Shown here in pieces: positions 8,536 through 16,649 of a stretch of 45,614 nt of DNA. The stretch covers positions 1-45,614 of the forward strand of contig PLZG01000083.1 of assembly GCA_003152075.1 (NCBI GenBank). The letters are read 5' to 3'. Source of the DNA: a candidate division FCPU426 bacterium. GTDB taxonomy: Bacteria > Oederibacteriota > Muellerivitia > Muellerivitales > Muellerivitaceae. The notes beneath the pieces were generated by a model. That model was not told the DNA's origin, ran no database searches, and saw nothing but the letters and a program-made list of their open reading frames with translations. Within the stretch, counting starts at the first letter, position 1, and each line of letters starts with the position of its first letter. The position numbers and the translations under genes are program-made.

Positions 8536-9800
8536 CTACTGGAAAACACAATCTCAAGAGTTCGGAGTTGGCGATTTATACCGTGGTCGTTCTGATCGGG
8601 TCGGGCGTCAGTTTGATTTTCCCCTTGATCACGCCTCTCCAGGCAAAAAGCAACTTTTGGTTTTATATCATCTGCCTCTCATCGGGGATCATGGTCTCAT
8701 CCTTGATTCTGCTCGTGGTCCAGAAAATGGTCCTGAGCCCATTGGACGAATTTTTGGACGCGATGGAAAAGGCGTCCCAAGGGGATCTGAATGTTTCCAT
8801 CCAGGGCAAATATATCGGTGACTTCCAGAAGCTGGCGCAACATTTCAACCTGATGCTGGAGTCCCTAAGAGCCTCCGTCGCTCAATTAAAAACCAGTTCG
8901 GATGAAACCCTCCACTTGGCCGAGCAGTTGACCCAAACTATCCAACAAATGCATGGCGCCACGGAGGAAGTTTCCTCAACCATTCAAAATATTTCCAAAG
9001 GGGCGGAAGAGCAGGCTATTAAGGTCCAGGAGGCCTTTAATATCATCGACAAAATGGCGGGGAACATCCAGGTTTCGGCCGAGTTGCTGAGCAATTCGGA
9101 AAAAGTGGTTTCGCGCTCGAAAAACGCCTCGGCGGCGGGAAGCCACGCGGTCCAAAAAACGATTATCCAGATGAACGCCATCCATGAAGTTGTCAATAAT
9201 TCGGCGAGGGAAGTTACTGAGCTTGGGACCAGGTCAAAGGCTATTGGGAAGGTTGTCGAGGTTATCACCCATATCGCCGACCAGACAAATCTCCTGGCCT
9301 TGAACGCCGCAATCGAGGCCGCCAGGGCCGGGGAATATGGCCGGGGTTTCGCGGTTGTCGCCGAGGAAGTGAAAAAGCTAGCCGATGGCTCAGCGGAGGC
9401 CGCCAATCAAATTGGGGTCATGATAAGGGAGATCCAAAAAGAAATATCAACGGTAGTTACCACGATGGGGGCTGGAGCGGAAAAAGTAACCGAGGGGTTG
9501 GCGGTGGTGGCTGAGGGCGGGGGAGCCTTGAAGGAAATCCAATCCGCTTCCGATGAGGTTGCCGATCAAGTCCAGGAAATTTCAAAGTCGTTTGAAAGCC
9601 AAGCTGACCAAGCGGGCAAGGTAGTTGAGGCCATTACGAATATTGTGGCCGTTTCCGAGGAAAACGCGTCCGCTACCCAGGAAATATCGGCTTCCACCCA
9701 GGAATTAACCGCTTCCATGGAATCTATGGTGGCCGCCGCACGCCAACTGGAAGGTGTGGCCCAACGTTTAAAGGAAGCTTCGTCTAATTTCAAGGATTGA
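8532..9800 (+). CDS. methyl-accepting chemotaxis protein without a periplasmic sensor domain
   Basis: A 422-residue chemoreceptor. Two membrane helices (about 13-35 and 43-66) are joined by a loop of only about seven residues, so there is no extracytoplasmic ligand-binding domain. A HAMP domain (about 67-120, [20 protein letters not shown]) and a long coiled-coil signalling domain follow. The hairpin tip that contacts CheA/CheW reads [20 protein letters not shown] then [16 protein letters not shown] (about 253-286). It ends without a CheR-docking pentapeptide. Its GTG start overlaps the ruvB stop, indicating translational coupling. With no sensor domain it may detect membrane state, cytoplasmic signals or a partner protein. 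No other chemotaxis genes are in the window. Confidence 0.9.
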   Translation: MTTGKHNLKSSELAIYTVVVLIGSGVSLIFPLITPLQAKSNFWFYIICLSSGIMVSSLILLVVQKMVLSPLDEFLDAMEKASQGDLNVSIQGKYIGDFQKLAQHFNLMLESLRASVAQLKTSSDETLHLAEQLTQTIQQMHGATEEVSSTIQNISKGAEEQAIKVQEAFNIIDKMAGNIQVSAELLSNSEKVVSRSKNASAAGSHAVQKTIIQMNAIHEVVNNSAREVTELGTRSKAIGKVVEVITHIADQTNLLALNAAIEAARAGEYGRGFAVVAEEVKKLADGSAEAANQIGVMIREIQKEISTVVTTMGAGAEKVTEGLAVVAEGGGALKEIQSASDEVADQVQEISKSFESQADQAGKVVEAITNIVAVSEENASATQEISASTQELTASMESMVAAARQLEGVAQRLKEASSNFKD

Positions 9801-9904
9801 TCCCCCCTAAAAGAAGGCCCTTTTTTCATTCTTTGTGATATATTTTCACCCTGTTTGGGATGGCCTTGTTTCTTGGGAAATTATATATTGCCTAATTTTT
9901 CCAC

Positions 9905-9932
9905 TTGAAATTTTTTAAAGAATAAATATATT
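9905..9932 (+). promoter_or_regulatory. candidate sigma70-type promoter before the ABC module
   Basis: TTGAAA at 9905-9910 and TATATT at 9927-9932 are separated by 16 bases. They lie in an AT-rich, 185-base gap between the chemoreceptor and the ABC ATPase gene, about 60 bases before the start codon. The match is by consensus only. Confidence 0.4.
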
Positions 9933-9994
9933 TTTTTCGTTCCGGAATTGTTTGTTGGGCGTCAAAACTCAATCTCTATCCAAGGGTGTTTGAA

Positions 9995-10939
9995 ATGATC
10001 GAGGTCAAGGATCTCGTTAAAAATTACGGAAACTTCGCGGCTGTGGATCACGTCACCTTTTCCGTTCCCGAGGGAACCATCCTCGGCTTATTGGGCCCTA
10101 ATGGCGCCGGTAAAACCACCACTATGCGGGTTCTAACTACTTCTTTGGCAATGACCAGCGGTAAAGTGACGGTTGGCGGTTACGATGTGGTTGACCAACC
10201 CCATGATGTTCGCAAGCGGATCGGCTATCTTCCCGAAGTCCCCCCCATTTATGGCGACATGGACGTTATTTCCTACCTCAAATTCGTGGCGGATATAAAG
10301 GACATTGCCCCCGACAAAAAAACAAACCGAATCGGCGAAGTGCTTGAAATGCTTGATTTAGAAAACATGAGCCGCAGGCTGATTGGCCATTTATCCTTGG
10401 GTTACCGGCAAAGAGTGGGTTTGGCCCAAGCTCTCCTTCATGACCCGGATGTGCTTATTTTGGACGAACCTACCCGTGGGTTGGATCCCAAGCAAATTCT
10501 CGAAATCCGCAAATTGATCAAGTCCCTGAAAGGGAAGAAGACCATTATTCTTTCAACCCATATTCTGCCTGAGGTTTCTTCCACCTGCGACGATGTTGTC
10601 ATCATCGATCAGGGCAAAGTGGTTGCGGCCGATTCGGTCGAAAATCTTTCCCAGAGACTAGCAGGGGGAAAAACCCTTGAAATGGAAGTTAAAGGTCCGT
10701 CAGCAGATATAGAAAAAGCCCTTGGTAAAGTGGAGGGAGTGGTGACAATTAAATTAGCGGGAAAAGAATTGAGGGGAGTCAGCCGGTTCGAGTTGACGAC
10801 CGACGGTTCAACCGAAACCAGGGAAGCGATTTTCCAATGTGTCGTTAAAAATAAATGGGTTCTTTACCAGATAAACCCCCTCGGGATGAGCTTGGAAGAT
10901 GTCTTTTTGAAACTTACCACAAAGGAAACAACCGGATGA
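9995..10939 (+). CDS. ABC transporter ATP-binding protein, GldA-type
   Basis: A 314-residue ATPase subunit. Walker A is GPNGAGKTT (34-42), the Q-loop lies near YLPEVPPIYGDM, the signature is LSLGYRQRVG, Walker B is VLILDEPTRGLDP and the switch His is in STHILPEVS. About 90 residues of C-terminal extension follow, as in DrrA/GldA-type ABC-2 ATPases. The start ATG at 9995 follows AAGGG with a 9-base spacer; an in-frame GTG at 9986 is possible. It is followed, with a 4-base ATGA overlap, by the permease, then a GldG-like protein and a DUF4340 protein. That set is the gliding-type ABC module of Bacteroidetes (gldA-gldF-gldG), which other phyla also carry without proven gliding. The transported substrate is unknown. 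Confidence 0.88.
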   Translation: MIEVKDLVKNYGNFAAVDHVTFSVPEGTILGLLGPNGAGKTTTMRVLTTSLAMTSGKVTVGGYDVVDQPHDVRKRIGYLPEVPPIYGDMDVISYLKFVADIKDIAPDKKTNRIGEVLEMLDLENMSRRLIGHLSLGYRQRVGLAQALLHDPDVLILDEPTRGLDPKQILEIRKLIKSLKGKKTIILSTHILPEVSSTCDDVVIIDQGKVVAADSVENLSQRLAGGKTLEMEVKGPSADIEKALGKVEGVVTIKLAGKELRGVSRFELTTDGSTETREAIFQCVVKNKWVLYQINPLGMSLEDVFLKLTTKETTG

Positions 10940-11649
10940 ACGCCAATAAAGTTTGGGCCATCGCCCGTAAGGACATTGGTCATTATTTCGCCTCGCCTCT
11001 TGGCTATGTGGTCCTGGCGGTTTTTTTTCTCGTAACTGGTTTCTTTTTTGCCTTGATCGTTGAGCAAACCCGGCAAGCTAGCATGGTTCCGGTTTTCCAA
11101 AATACCGTCATCATTTTTTTATTCATTACTCCCATGATCACCATGAGGCTCTGGTCGGAAGAGGAAAAAAGCGGTACCGCAGAACTTTTAATAACTTCTC
11201 CCCTTACCCTGTGGGAAATCGTGTTAGGAAAATACCTCGCGGTTTGCGCCTTTTTTGGGGTGATGCTGAGTTCCACTGTGGTTTATTTGGTCATCATGAT
11301 GCTCGCGGGAAACCCCGATATGGGTCCTGTGATAGGGAATTACGTGGGTTATGGCTTGGCCGCGATGTCTTTTTTTGCCATTGGCCTTTTTGCTTCCACC
11401 TTGAGCGAGAACCAAATCGTCTCAGCGGTCATTACTTTTGGAATTCTTCTCATGCTTTGGGTAATTGGGGCCGCGGGTGGCAGCGCGCAAGGTGTGTTCG
11501 GGGAACTAATGAAATACGTTTCCATTTTCCAGCATTTAGAGGATTTCTTTAAAGGCGTGATTGATCTCAGTCACGTGTTTTATTTTGTGAGCATTATTTT
11601 CATCAGCCTTTTCTTTTCCGTCAAAGTTTTGGAAAGCAAGAGGAATTAA
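10936..11649 (+). CDS. ABC-2 type permease, GldF-like
   Basis: A 237-residue integral membrane protein with about six hydrophobic helices. It has the ABC-2 features of the GldF/NosY group: the opening IARKDIGHYFASPLGYVVLA, a long loop ending in TPMITMRLWSEEEKSGT, and ELLITSPLTLWEIVLGKYLA (the coupling-helix region). I start at the ATG at 10936, which overlaps the ATPase stop; a longer frame reading from 10855 would lie inside the ATPase gene. It forms the membrane channel for the upstream ATPase, and the GldG-like gene begins 2 bases after its stop. Confidence 0.87.
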   Translation: MNANKVWAIARKDIGHYFASPLGYVVLAVFFLVTGFFFALIVEQTRQASMVPVFQNTVIIFLFITPMITMRLWSEEEKSGTAELLITSPLTLWEIVLGKYLAVCAFFGVMLSSTVVYLVIMMLAGNPDMGPVIGNYVGYGLAAMSFFAIGLFASTLSENQIVSAVITFGILLMLWVIGAAGGSAQGVFGELMKYVSIFQHLEDFFKGVIDLSHVFYFVSIIFISLFFSVKVLESKRN

Positions 11650-11651
11650 AA

Positions 11652-13262
11652 TTGAAAATCCAACCATTTTTCCTGCGAGTGCGCGCTTATAACGAGGCTG
11701 TTTTAAGCTTCGGTTTATTGCTGATTGTGGGCGGGGTGTTCGCTGTCTTGATCGTCGACACGACCAATTGGTGGAACCTAACCTTGGTAGTGTTGGGTAC
11801 CTTGGTTTTGGGTTTGTTCCTTGCCGCCAATTTGGCGGAGGTGAAAGCCGTTGGAAAGAAAAAATCTACTTTGGCTCAAGCCAATCTGGCCCTTGTCGCG
11901 GTTGCAATGTTGGGGATTGTGGGTGGGCTCAACTGGGTTATTAACCGCCACCCTATCCGCTTTGACCTGACCGCCAACAAAATGTATACCCTTTCGGACC
12001 AGACCACCGATATCCTCAAAAAACTCCCCCAGGACGTGAATGTTACCCTTTTCACTTCGGCAAAGCGTTCCTCGGCGGAAATCATGAGAGCCCAACAATT
12101 ATTGGAAGAATATGAAAAGGTATCGACTAAGTTCCATTTCAAGGTCATCGACGGCGATAAAAACCCCAGTGAGGCCAAACGCCTGGGTTTGCATGAATAC
12201 AACACGGTAGTTTTTGAAAGCGGAGAAAATCGCAAAGACGTTCTTCAAAGGGATTACGTGACCTACGCCATGGGCCAGGGACGCCAACCGACCCCGAAAT
12301 TCCAAGGGGAGGGAGCCTTCACATCGGCCTTGGTGAAAATGGCTGACAGTACCCACCTGACTTTTTATTTAACCCAGGGTCACGGGGAGAAAGATTTCAA
12401 CAATCCTCAGGCGGATGGATTCAACACGTTTAAGGACATGTTGGAAAAAGAAAATTACACCATTAAGACCCTGAATTTGCTCACCGCTGGAAAGATTCCA
12501 GATGACGCGGCGGTTATCGCAAGTATGGGGCCCGCTAAGTCTTTTCAACTCACGGAGGAGGCCCTTTTAAAAGATTATCTTCAAAAGGGTGGGAAGTTGA
12601 TTCTTTGTATCGATCCCGTGGTCAAGACAGGGCTTGATTCACTGTTAAAAGATTACGGGGTCAAACTGGGAAACGATTTTGTTGTGGATGAAACCAGCTA
12701 TGCCTATCCCGATGTCAGGGTGGTCATACCCCAATACGGCTCCAGCCCTATTGTTGAAAAATTATCGAGCGATCATATCGCTACCTTCATGGCCTTTGGC
12801 CGAAGCGTCCAGAAGATCGATCCGGCTATAAAAAATGTTACCCAATCCATATTTATGCAATCGACCGATAAGGGTTGGGGTGAGACCAATTTGAAGGAAA
12901 AGAACTTGAAGTATGACGCGGGCATCGACACCAAGGGGCCGGTCCCCATGGCCATAGCCTGCGAATTGGCCTCCCCAGGCAACCCCGCCAAGAATACAAG
13001 GTTGGTGGTGTATGGAAATTCTAATTTTTTCACGAACCAATTTTTACAGGGTCCAGGCAATCTGGACGTAGGTTTAAACACCTTCAGTTGGGCGGCGGTT
13101 GAAGAAAATAAAATCGCAATCCATCCGAAGGAAGATGACGTGCGCGTCTTGAGCCTTTCCAATGTCACCGCTAACCTGATTTATTACCTCTCAGTTTGGA
13201 TCATGCCGATGGCCATCCTGGCGATGGGCGGCCTCATTTGGTATCGCCGCCGCTCCCTATGA
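11652..13262 (+). CDS. GldG-like membrane-anchored ABC accessory protein
   Basis: A 536-residue protein with two N-terminal membrane helices (about 15-35 and 40-60), a third near 75-95, and one at the C-terminus (about 510-530). A large extracytoplasmic region lies between. The segment RFDLTANKMYTLSDQTTDIL followed by KKLPQDVNVTLFTS is diagnostic of the GldG/DUF4350-type family, whose core resembles a ThuA/glutamine-amidotransferase-like fold (TQGHGEKDFNN, KGGKLILCIDPVV). It starts with TTG at 11652, preceded by AGAGGA. It is presumed to work with the adjacent ATPase and permease; its precise role is unknown in any phylum. Confidence 0.82.
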   Translation: MKIQPFFLRVRAYNEAVLSFGLLLIVGGVFAVLIVDTTNWWNLTLVVLGTLVLGLFLAANLAEVKAVGKKKSTLAQANLALVAVAMLGIVGGLNWVINRHPIRFDLTANKMYTLSDQTTDILKKLPQDVNVTLFTSAKRSSAEIMRAQQLLEEYEKVSTKFHFKVIDGDKNPSEAKRLGLHEYNTVVFESGENRKDVLQRDYVTYAMGQGRQPTPKFQGEGAFTSALVKMADSTHLTFYLTQGHGEKDFNNPQADGFNTFKDMLEKENYTIKTLNLLTAGKIPDDAAVIASMGPAKSFQLTEEALLKDYLQKGGKLILCIDPVVKTGLDSLLKDYGVKLGNDFVVDETSYAYPDVRVVIPQYGSSPIVEKLSSDHIATFMAFGRSVQKIDPAIKNVTQSIFMQSTDKGWGETNLKEKNLKYDAGIDTKGPVPMAIACELASPGNPAKNTRLVVYGNSNFFTNQFLQGPGNLDVGLNTFSWAAVEENKIAIHPKEDDVRVLSLSNVTANLIYYLSVWIMPMAILAMGGLIWYRRRSL

Positions 13263-13263
13263 A

Positions 13264-13343
13264 CCGATTCTCCTCTTTCCATAATATTTTTGAAATGAAA
13301 TCGGCTCAATACCAACCTCTTTATAAGTTTAATAGAGGGTTGG
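13264..13343 (+). promoter_or_regulatory. two leader hairpins, the second covering the ribosome-binding site of the DUF4340 gene
   Basis: CCGATT (13264-13269) can pair with AATCGG (13299-13304). Then CCAACCTCT (13312-13320) can pair with AGAGGGTTGG (13334-13343) with a single bulged G. The second stem contains the Shine-Dalgarno AGAGGG and ends one base before the ATG at 13345, so when folded it would block initiation. Confidence 0.5.
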
Positions 13344-13344
13344 C

Positions 13345-14727
13345 ATGAAGAATTCCCGGACTACCCTGATTTACTTGGCCTTGGCCGCCCTCCTCGGCGG
13401 TTATATTTATTTTTTTGAGCGCGGTCCGGTAAAGAAAAAAGAAGAGGAAAAAAAAGTAAAGGTTTTCGAAAATTTCATCGCGGACGATATTACCGAAATC
13501 CACCTTGAAAGCCCGGAAACAACCCAAACGGCGCTGAAAACGCCTATTGATCTCAAGAAGGATGAAAAAGGCGTTTGGCAAATTATTGCCCCAAAACAAT
13601 TCAAAGCGGATGAAACCACTCTCCGCTCGCTCCTTTCAGGAGTAGGCGATTTCACCCCTGACGCCACAATCGAGAATCCGGCGAACCTTGCCGATTTTGG
13701 CCTCAATAGCCCAACGGCCCGTTCCACCTTTAAAACTAAGGCAGGTGTTTCTTTTACGTTGCTGGTAGGTAACAGTGGAATGGCAAGTTCTTCAACCTAT
13801 GTTAAGACCAGTAATAAAAACACTGTTTATTTATTGCCGAATTATGGGGTCGATAACCTGAAAAAGCCTCTGAACAACTACCGGGACCACACTTTTATCA
13901 AGACGGATTCAGTTTTGGCTAAGAAAATCCAGGTAACCCGAGACGGGAAAGAGTTTGTGTTTGAAAAAAATAAGGACAATGTATGGACTGTGACCATTCC
14001 TGTCCAAGATAAAGCTGACGAAAGCAAAATCCGGGATCTTCTCAACAACGTGAGCGGATTGCGTGCCGAGGATTTTGTCGTTGATGATCCTTCCGGTTTA
14101 TCCTCCTATGGACTTTCCAAGCCCCTGACAAAAGTGGAAGTTTGGCCCAATGATGGCGGGGAGCCTAAATCGATTTTGATCGGCCACAAAAAAGAAAAAA
14201 CGACTAATTATTTCGCGAAGGCAGGAAACTTGCCAGCGGTTTCCCTGGTGGGGGAATATTTTGTAAAACAAACCGAAATTAAAATTTCGGATTACCGGGA
14301 CAAGGGCGCCATGAAATTTGACGCCGGGGCGATTAAAAGCCTTTCCGTTGAACGGAATGGTAAAACCGTGACTTACCAAAAAGACGATAAAGGTCAATGG
14401 GCAGCCACCGGAAGAGATAAAGCGCAGGACGAAGCCACGAATCTGATTAATCTTTTTTCACAGACAACGGTCGCCGATTTCGCCCCTAAAAACGCCATTA
14501 CGGGCTTAACCACGCCTTCATTCATTGCCACCGCTACCCTCTCTGATGGGACCGCTCGGAAATACCGTTTTGGTAAGCGGGAAAAGGAACAGGTTTATTT
14601 GGCCTCGGACAAGTCCAAGGATGTTTATTTGGTCTCGGCGGGCGTTGTTTCTCAAATGGAAACTTACTTCAGCACGATTCTTACTCCCGTTCCAGCCACC
14701 TCCCCTTCTTCGGCCTCTAAGAAGTAA
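13345..14727 (+). CDS. DUF4340-repeat protein, membrane-anchored
   Basis: A 460-residue protein with one N-terminal membrane helix (residues 8-25, IYLALAALLGGYIYFF) followed by a Lys/Glu linker. Three repeats of the DUF4340 unit follow. Each carries a strand pair of the type 'V.R.GK...F.KD..G.W' and then a helical part ending in a '(G/A)L..P' turn (DFGLNSP, SYGLSKP, ITGLTTP). DUF4340 proteins are regularly encoded after GldG-like genes, as here, so it is probably an extracytoplasmic partner of the ABC module. No enzymatic motif is seen. The Pro/Ser/Ala-rich C-terminus looks disordered. Confidence 0.8.
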   Translation: MKNSRTTLIYLALAALLGGYIYFFERGPVKKKEEEKKVKVFENFIADDITEIHLESPETTQTALKTPIDLKKDEKGVWQIIAPKQFKADETTLRSLLSGVGDFTPDATIENPANLADFGLNSPTARSTFKTKAGVSFTLLVGNSGMASSSTYVKTSNKNTVYLLPNYGVDNLKKPLNNYRDHTFIKTDSVLAKKIQVTRDGKEFVFEKNKDNVWTVTIPVQDKADESKIRDLLNNVSGLRAEDFVVDDPSGLSSYGLSKPLTKVEVWPNDGGEPKSILIGHKKEKTTNYFAKAGNLPAVSLVGEYFVKQTEIKISDYRDKGAMKFDAGAIKSLSVERNGKTVTYQKDDKGQWAATGRDKAQDEATNLINLFSQTTVADFAPKNAITGLTTPSFIATATLSDGTARKYRFGKREKEQVYLASDKSKDVYLVSAGVVSQMETYFSTILTPVPATSPSSASKK

Positions 14728-14778
14728 GACCCTCCAGTCTGGCTGACAGCTTATTCCGGTAATGTTATAGTGTCCGCC

Positions 14779-15531
14779 ATGTCTTCCGACCGGCCCCGAT
14801 ATATCACCGAACATTTGGTTGAACTACGTAAAGGATTGATTCATTCCCTTGTGATTGCGGCTGTAGGCGTGGGGCTCGCTTTTTGGCGATCAGACTGGCT
14901 TTTTGCCGCCCTCCTCAAGCCCTTCAAGGATGTGTTGGCTAAGTTCCCTGACGTCAGTCATCATGTTCAAACCCTCCAAACCCTGGCTCCCATCGAGGCT
15001 TTCATGATCAACATGAAACTGGCCACAATGGGCGGATTGGCCCTGGCTTCTCCATTTATTCTCCGGGAAATTTGGGTTTTCGCCGCGCCAGCTTTGAAGC
15101 CGAACGAGCGGTTTGGAATCTTCATGGTCTTTTGCCTAGGTTTGTTTTTCTTTTCCGGAGGGCTGGCCTTCGGATATTACCTGGTGGTCCCGCTGGCTCT
15201 TCAATTTTTAATTCATTACAACCTGGATTACAATTTTCTTCCGCAGTGGACCCTTCAGGGTTATTTCAGTTTTGTGGTTAATTTTCTGCTGATTTTCGGG
15301 CTGGTTTTTGAGTTGCCGTTAGTGCTCGCTGGATTAGTCAGTATCGGCGTGGCTACCCCGGCCTATTTGTCCCATATGCGCAAGCACGCCATCATCGCCA
15401 TATTCATCCTCTCCGCTTTTATCGCTCCCAGTGCGGACCCCATTACCCAGACTATTGTGGCCGTGCCATTGATAGTTCTTTATGAAGTGGGAATATGGCT
15501 TTCTTACTTAGCTGTCCACAAAAGCAGCTAA
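14779..15531 (+). CDS. tatC: Sec-independent protein translocase TatC
   Basis: About 250 residues and six membrane helices. TatC binds twin-arginine signal peptides and assembles the pore with TatA. The signature N-terminus ITEHLVELRKGLIHSL, the first periplasmic loop with a Pro-rich turn, the conserved SPFILREIWVFAAPALKPNE, and the fifth-sixth helix ending IAPSADPITQTIVAVPLIVL are all typical. I start at the ATG at 14779 rather than the GTG at 14770; neither has a strong ribosome-binding site. No tatA/tatB gene is recognisable in the window. A strong hairpin follows the stop codon. Confidence 0.93.
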   Translation: MSSDRPRYITEHLVELRKGLIHSLVIAAVGVGLAFWRSDWLFAALLKPFKDVLAKFPDVSHHVQTLQTLAPIEAFMINMKLATMGGLALASPFILREIWVFAAPALKPNERFGIFMVFCLGLFFFSGGLAFGYYLVVPLALQFLIHYNLDYNFLPQWTLQGYFSFVVNFLLIFGLVFELPLVLAGLVSIGVATPAYLSHMRKHAIIAIFILSAFIAPSADPITQTIVAVPLIVLYEVGIWLSYLAVHKSS

Positions 15532-15596
15532 CAGTCGAGAGTCAACGGTAGCCAGCTTTAAATTCTTTTAAAGCTGGCTGTGAACCGTGGACTGTT
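15531..15596 (+). repeat. palindromic intergenic repeat (family G), possible terminator of tatC
   Basis: AGCCAGCTTTAAA (15550-15562) pairs perfectly with TTTAAAGCTGGCT (15567-15579) around TTCT. The stem is extended by ACGGT/ACCGT and then by ACAGTC/GACTGT (15531-15536 with 15590-15595). The nested 24-bp structure begins one base before the end of the tatC stop codon, has no U-tract, and looks like a mobile palindromic repeat that also ends transcription. Confidence 0.6.
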
Positions 15597-15681
15597 ATCT
15601 GCCGACCGGTGTATGCGTTGACATTTAAAAGATGAAGATTGATAATTTCAAACACTAATCGATGCGAAGCGGAGGCTTTGA

Positions 15682-16341
15682 ATGAAATTTTTTCTGGACA
15701 CGGCCAATATTGACGAAATCAAGCAGGGGGTAGGTTGGGGTTTAGTTGATGGTGTTACCACCAATCCTTCGCTTGTTGCCAAGGAAGGGGTTGATTTCCA
15801 CGCTCGAATTAAAGAAATTTGCGTCCTGGTGAACGGTTCGGTTTCGGCGGAAGTGACCGCCACGGATTACGATGGCATGATCAAGGAAGGCCATGTGCTG
15901 GCGAAACTTCACCCTAATGTCACAGTCAAGGTTCCCTTGATTCCCGATGGAATCCGTGCATGCCGTACCTTTAGCCAAGAAGGCATCAAGGTCAATGTGA
16001 CCCTTTGTTTCTCCTCTTCCCAAGCCCTTTTGGCCGCCAAGGCTGGGGCTACCTATATCAGTCCTTTTGTCGGCCGTTTGGATGATGTTTCCCAAGATGG
16101 TATTCAATTGGTTAAAGAAATCGTTCAAATTTACAAGAATTATAATTTCACTACTCAGGTCTTGGCGGCGTCGCTACGGCATCCCATGCACGTGGTTCAA
16201 TCGGCCTTGGCAGGAGCTCATGTGGGTACCATGCCCATTGGCGTCCTCAAAATGCTTTTCAACCATCCTTTAACGGATATTGGGTTGAAAAAGTTCCTCG
16301 CCGATTGGGAAAAAACCAAGGAACAAATCCAAAAGAAGTAA
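15682..16341 (+). CDS. fructose-6-phosphate aldolase / small transaldolase (Fsa/TalC family)
   Basis: A 219-residue class I aldolase of the compact transaldolase family, acting in the pentose phosphate or related sugar pathways. The N-terminal [15 protein letters not shown], the [14 protein letters not shown] loop, the Schiff-base Lys83 in TVKVP, and the C-terminal [20 protein letters not shown] are all diagnostic. Length and motifs do not separate fructose-6-phosphate aldolase from transaldolase activity. A GGAGG site precedes the ATG. A strong terminator lies 25 bases downstream, so it is probably a single-gene unit. Confidence 0.93.
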   Translation: MKFFLDTANIDEIKQGVGWGLVDGVTTNPSLVAKEGVDFHARIKEICVLVNGSVSAEVTATDYDGMIKEGHVLAKLHPNVTVKVPLIPDGIRACRTFSQEGIKVNVTLCFSSSQALLAAKAGATYISPFVGRLDDVSQDGIQLVKEIVQIYKNYNFTTQVLAASLRHPMHVVQSALAGAHVGTMPIGVLKMLFNHPLTDIGLKKFLADWEKTKEQIQKK

Positions 16342-16366
16342 GTAGAAAAAATTTATTGTGCTATCG

Positions 16367-16394
16367 AAAGGGTGGTCATTGACCACCCTTTTTT
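16367..16394 (+). terminator. Rho-independent terminator after fsa
   Basis: AAAGGGTGGTC (16367-16377) and GACCACCCTTT (16381-16391) form an 11-bp perfect stem with loop ATT, followed by a run of T. Confidence 0.92.
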
Positions 16395-16421
16395 ATTCCA
16401 ATTCGGAAAAGAGTGTGAAGG

Positions 16422-16649
16422 ATGTCCGATTTTTCATCGATAGGGAAGGGCTTGATGGTCCTGGGAGTGGTATTGGTGGTTATTGGTGCCCTGGTTCTTT
16501 CGACGGGTAAGATTCCATTTTTGGGCCGTCTTCCCGGCGACATCAAGATCGAAAAAGAAAACTTTTCCTTTTATTTTTCTCTGGCCACCTGCCTGTTGTT
16601 GTCCATGCTCGTTTCCTTTTTGTTTTGGCTGTTCTCGAAATTCAAATGA
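16422..16649 (+). CDS. DUF2905 small membrane protein
   Basis: A 75-residue protein with two membrane helices (about 9-28 and 51-71) and the family's central signature GRLPGDIKIEKENFSFYFSL. DUF2905 proteins are widespread, of unknown function, and often sit beside ruvB/queA or lipoprotein genes. Here the stop overlaps the SpoIID-lipoprotein start (ATGA), and that gene in turn overlaps queA, forming a tight three-gene unit. Confidence 0.88.
   Translation: MSDFSSIGKGLMVLGVVLVVIGALVLSTGKIPFLGRLPGDIKIEKENFSFYFSLATCLLLSMLVSFLFWLFSKFK

Noticed and set aside
16422-16649. The small membrane protein as TatA, given nearby TatC
   Set aside because: It has two helices and the GRLPGDI signature of DUF2905, and lacks the TatA FGxxKLPELG hinge and amphipathic helix.
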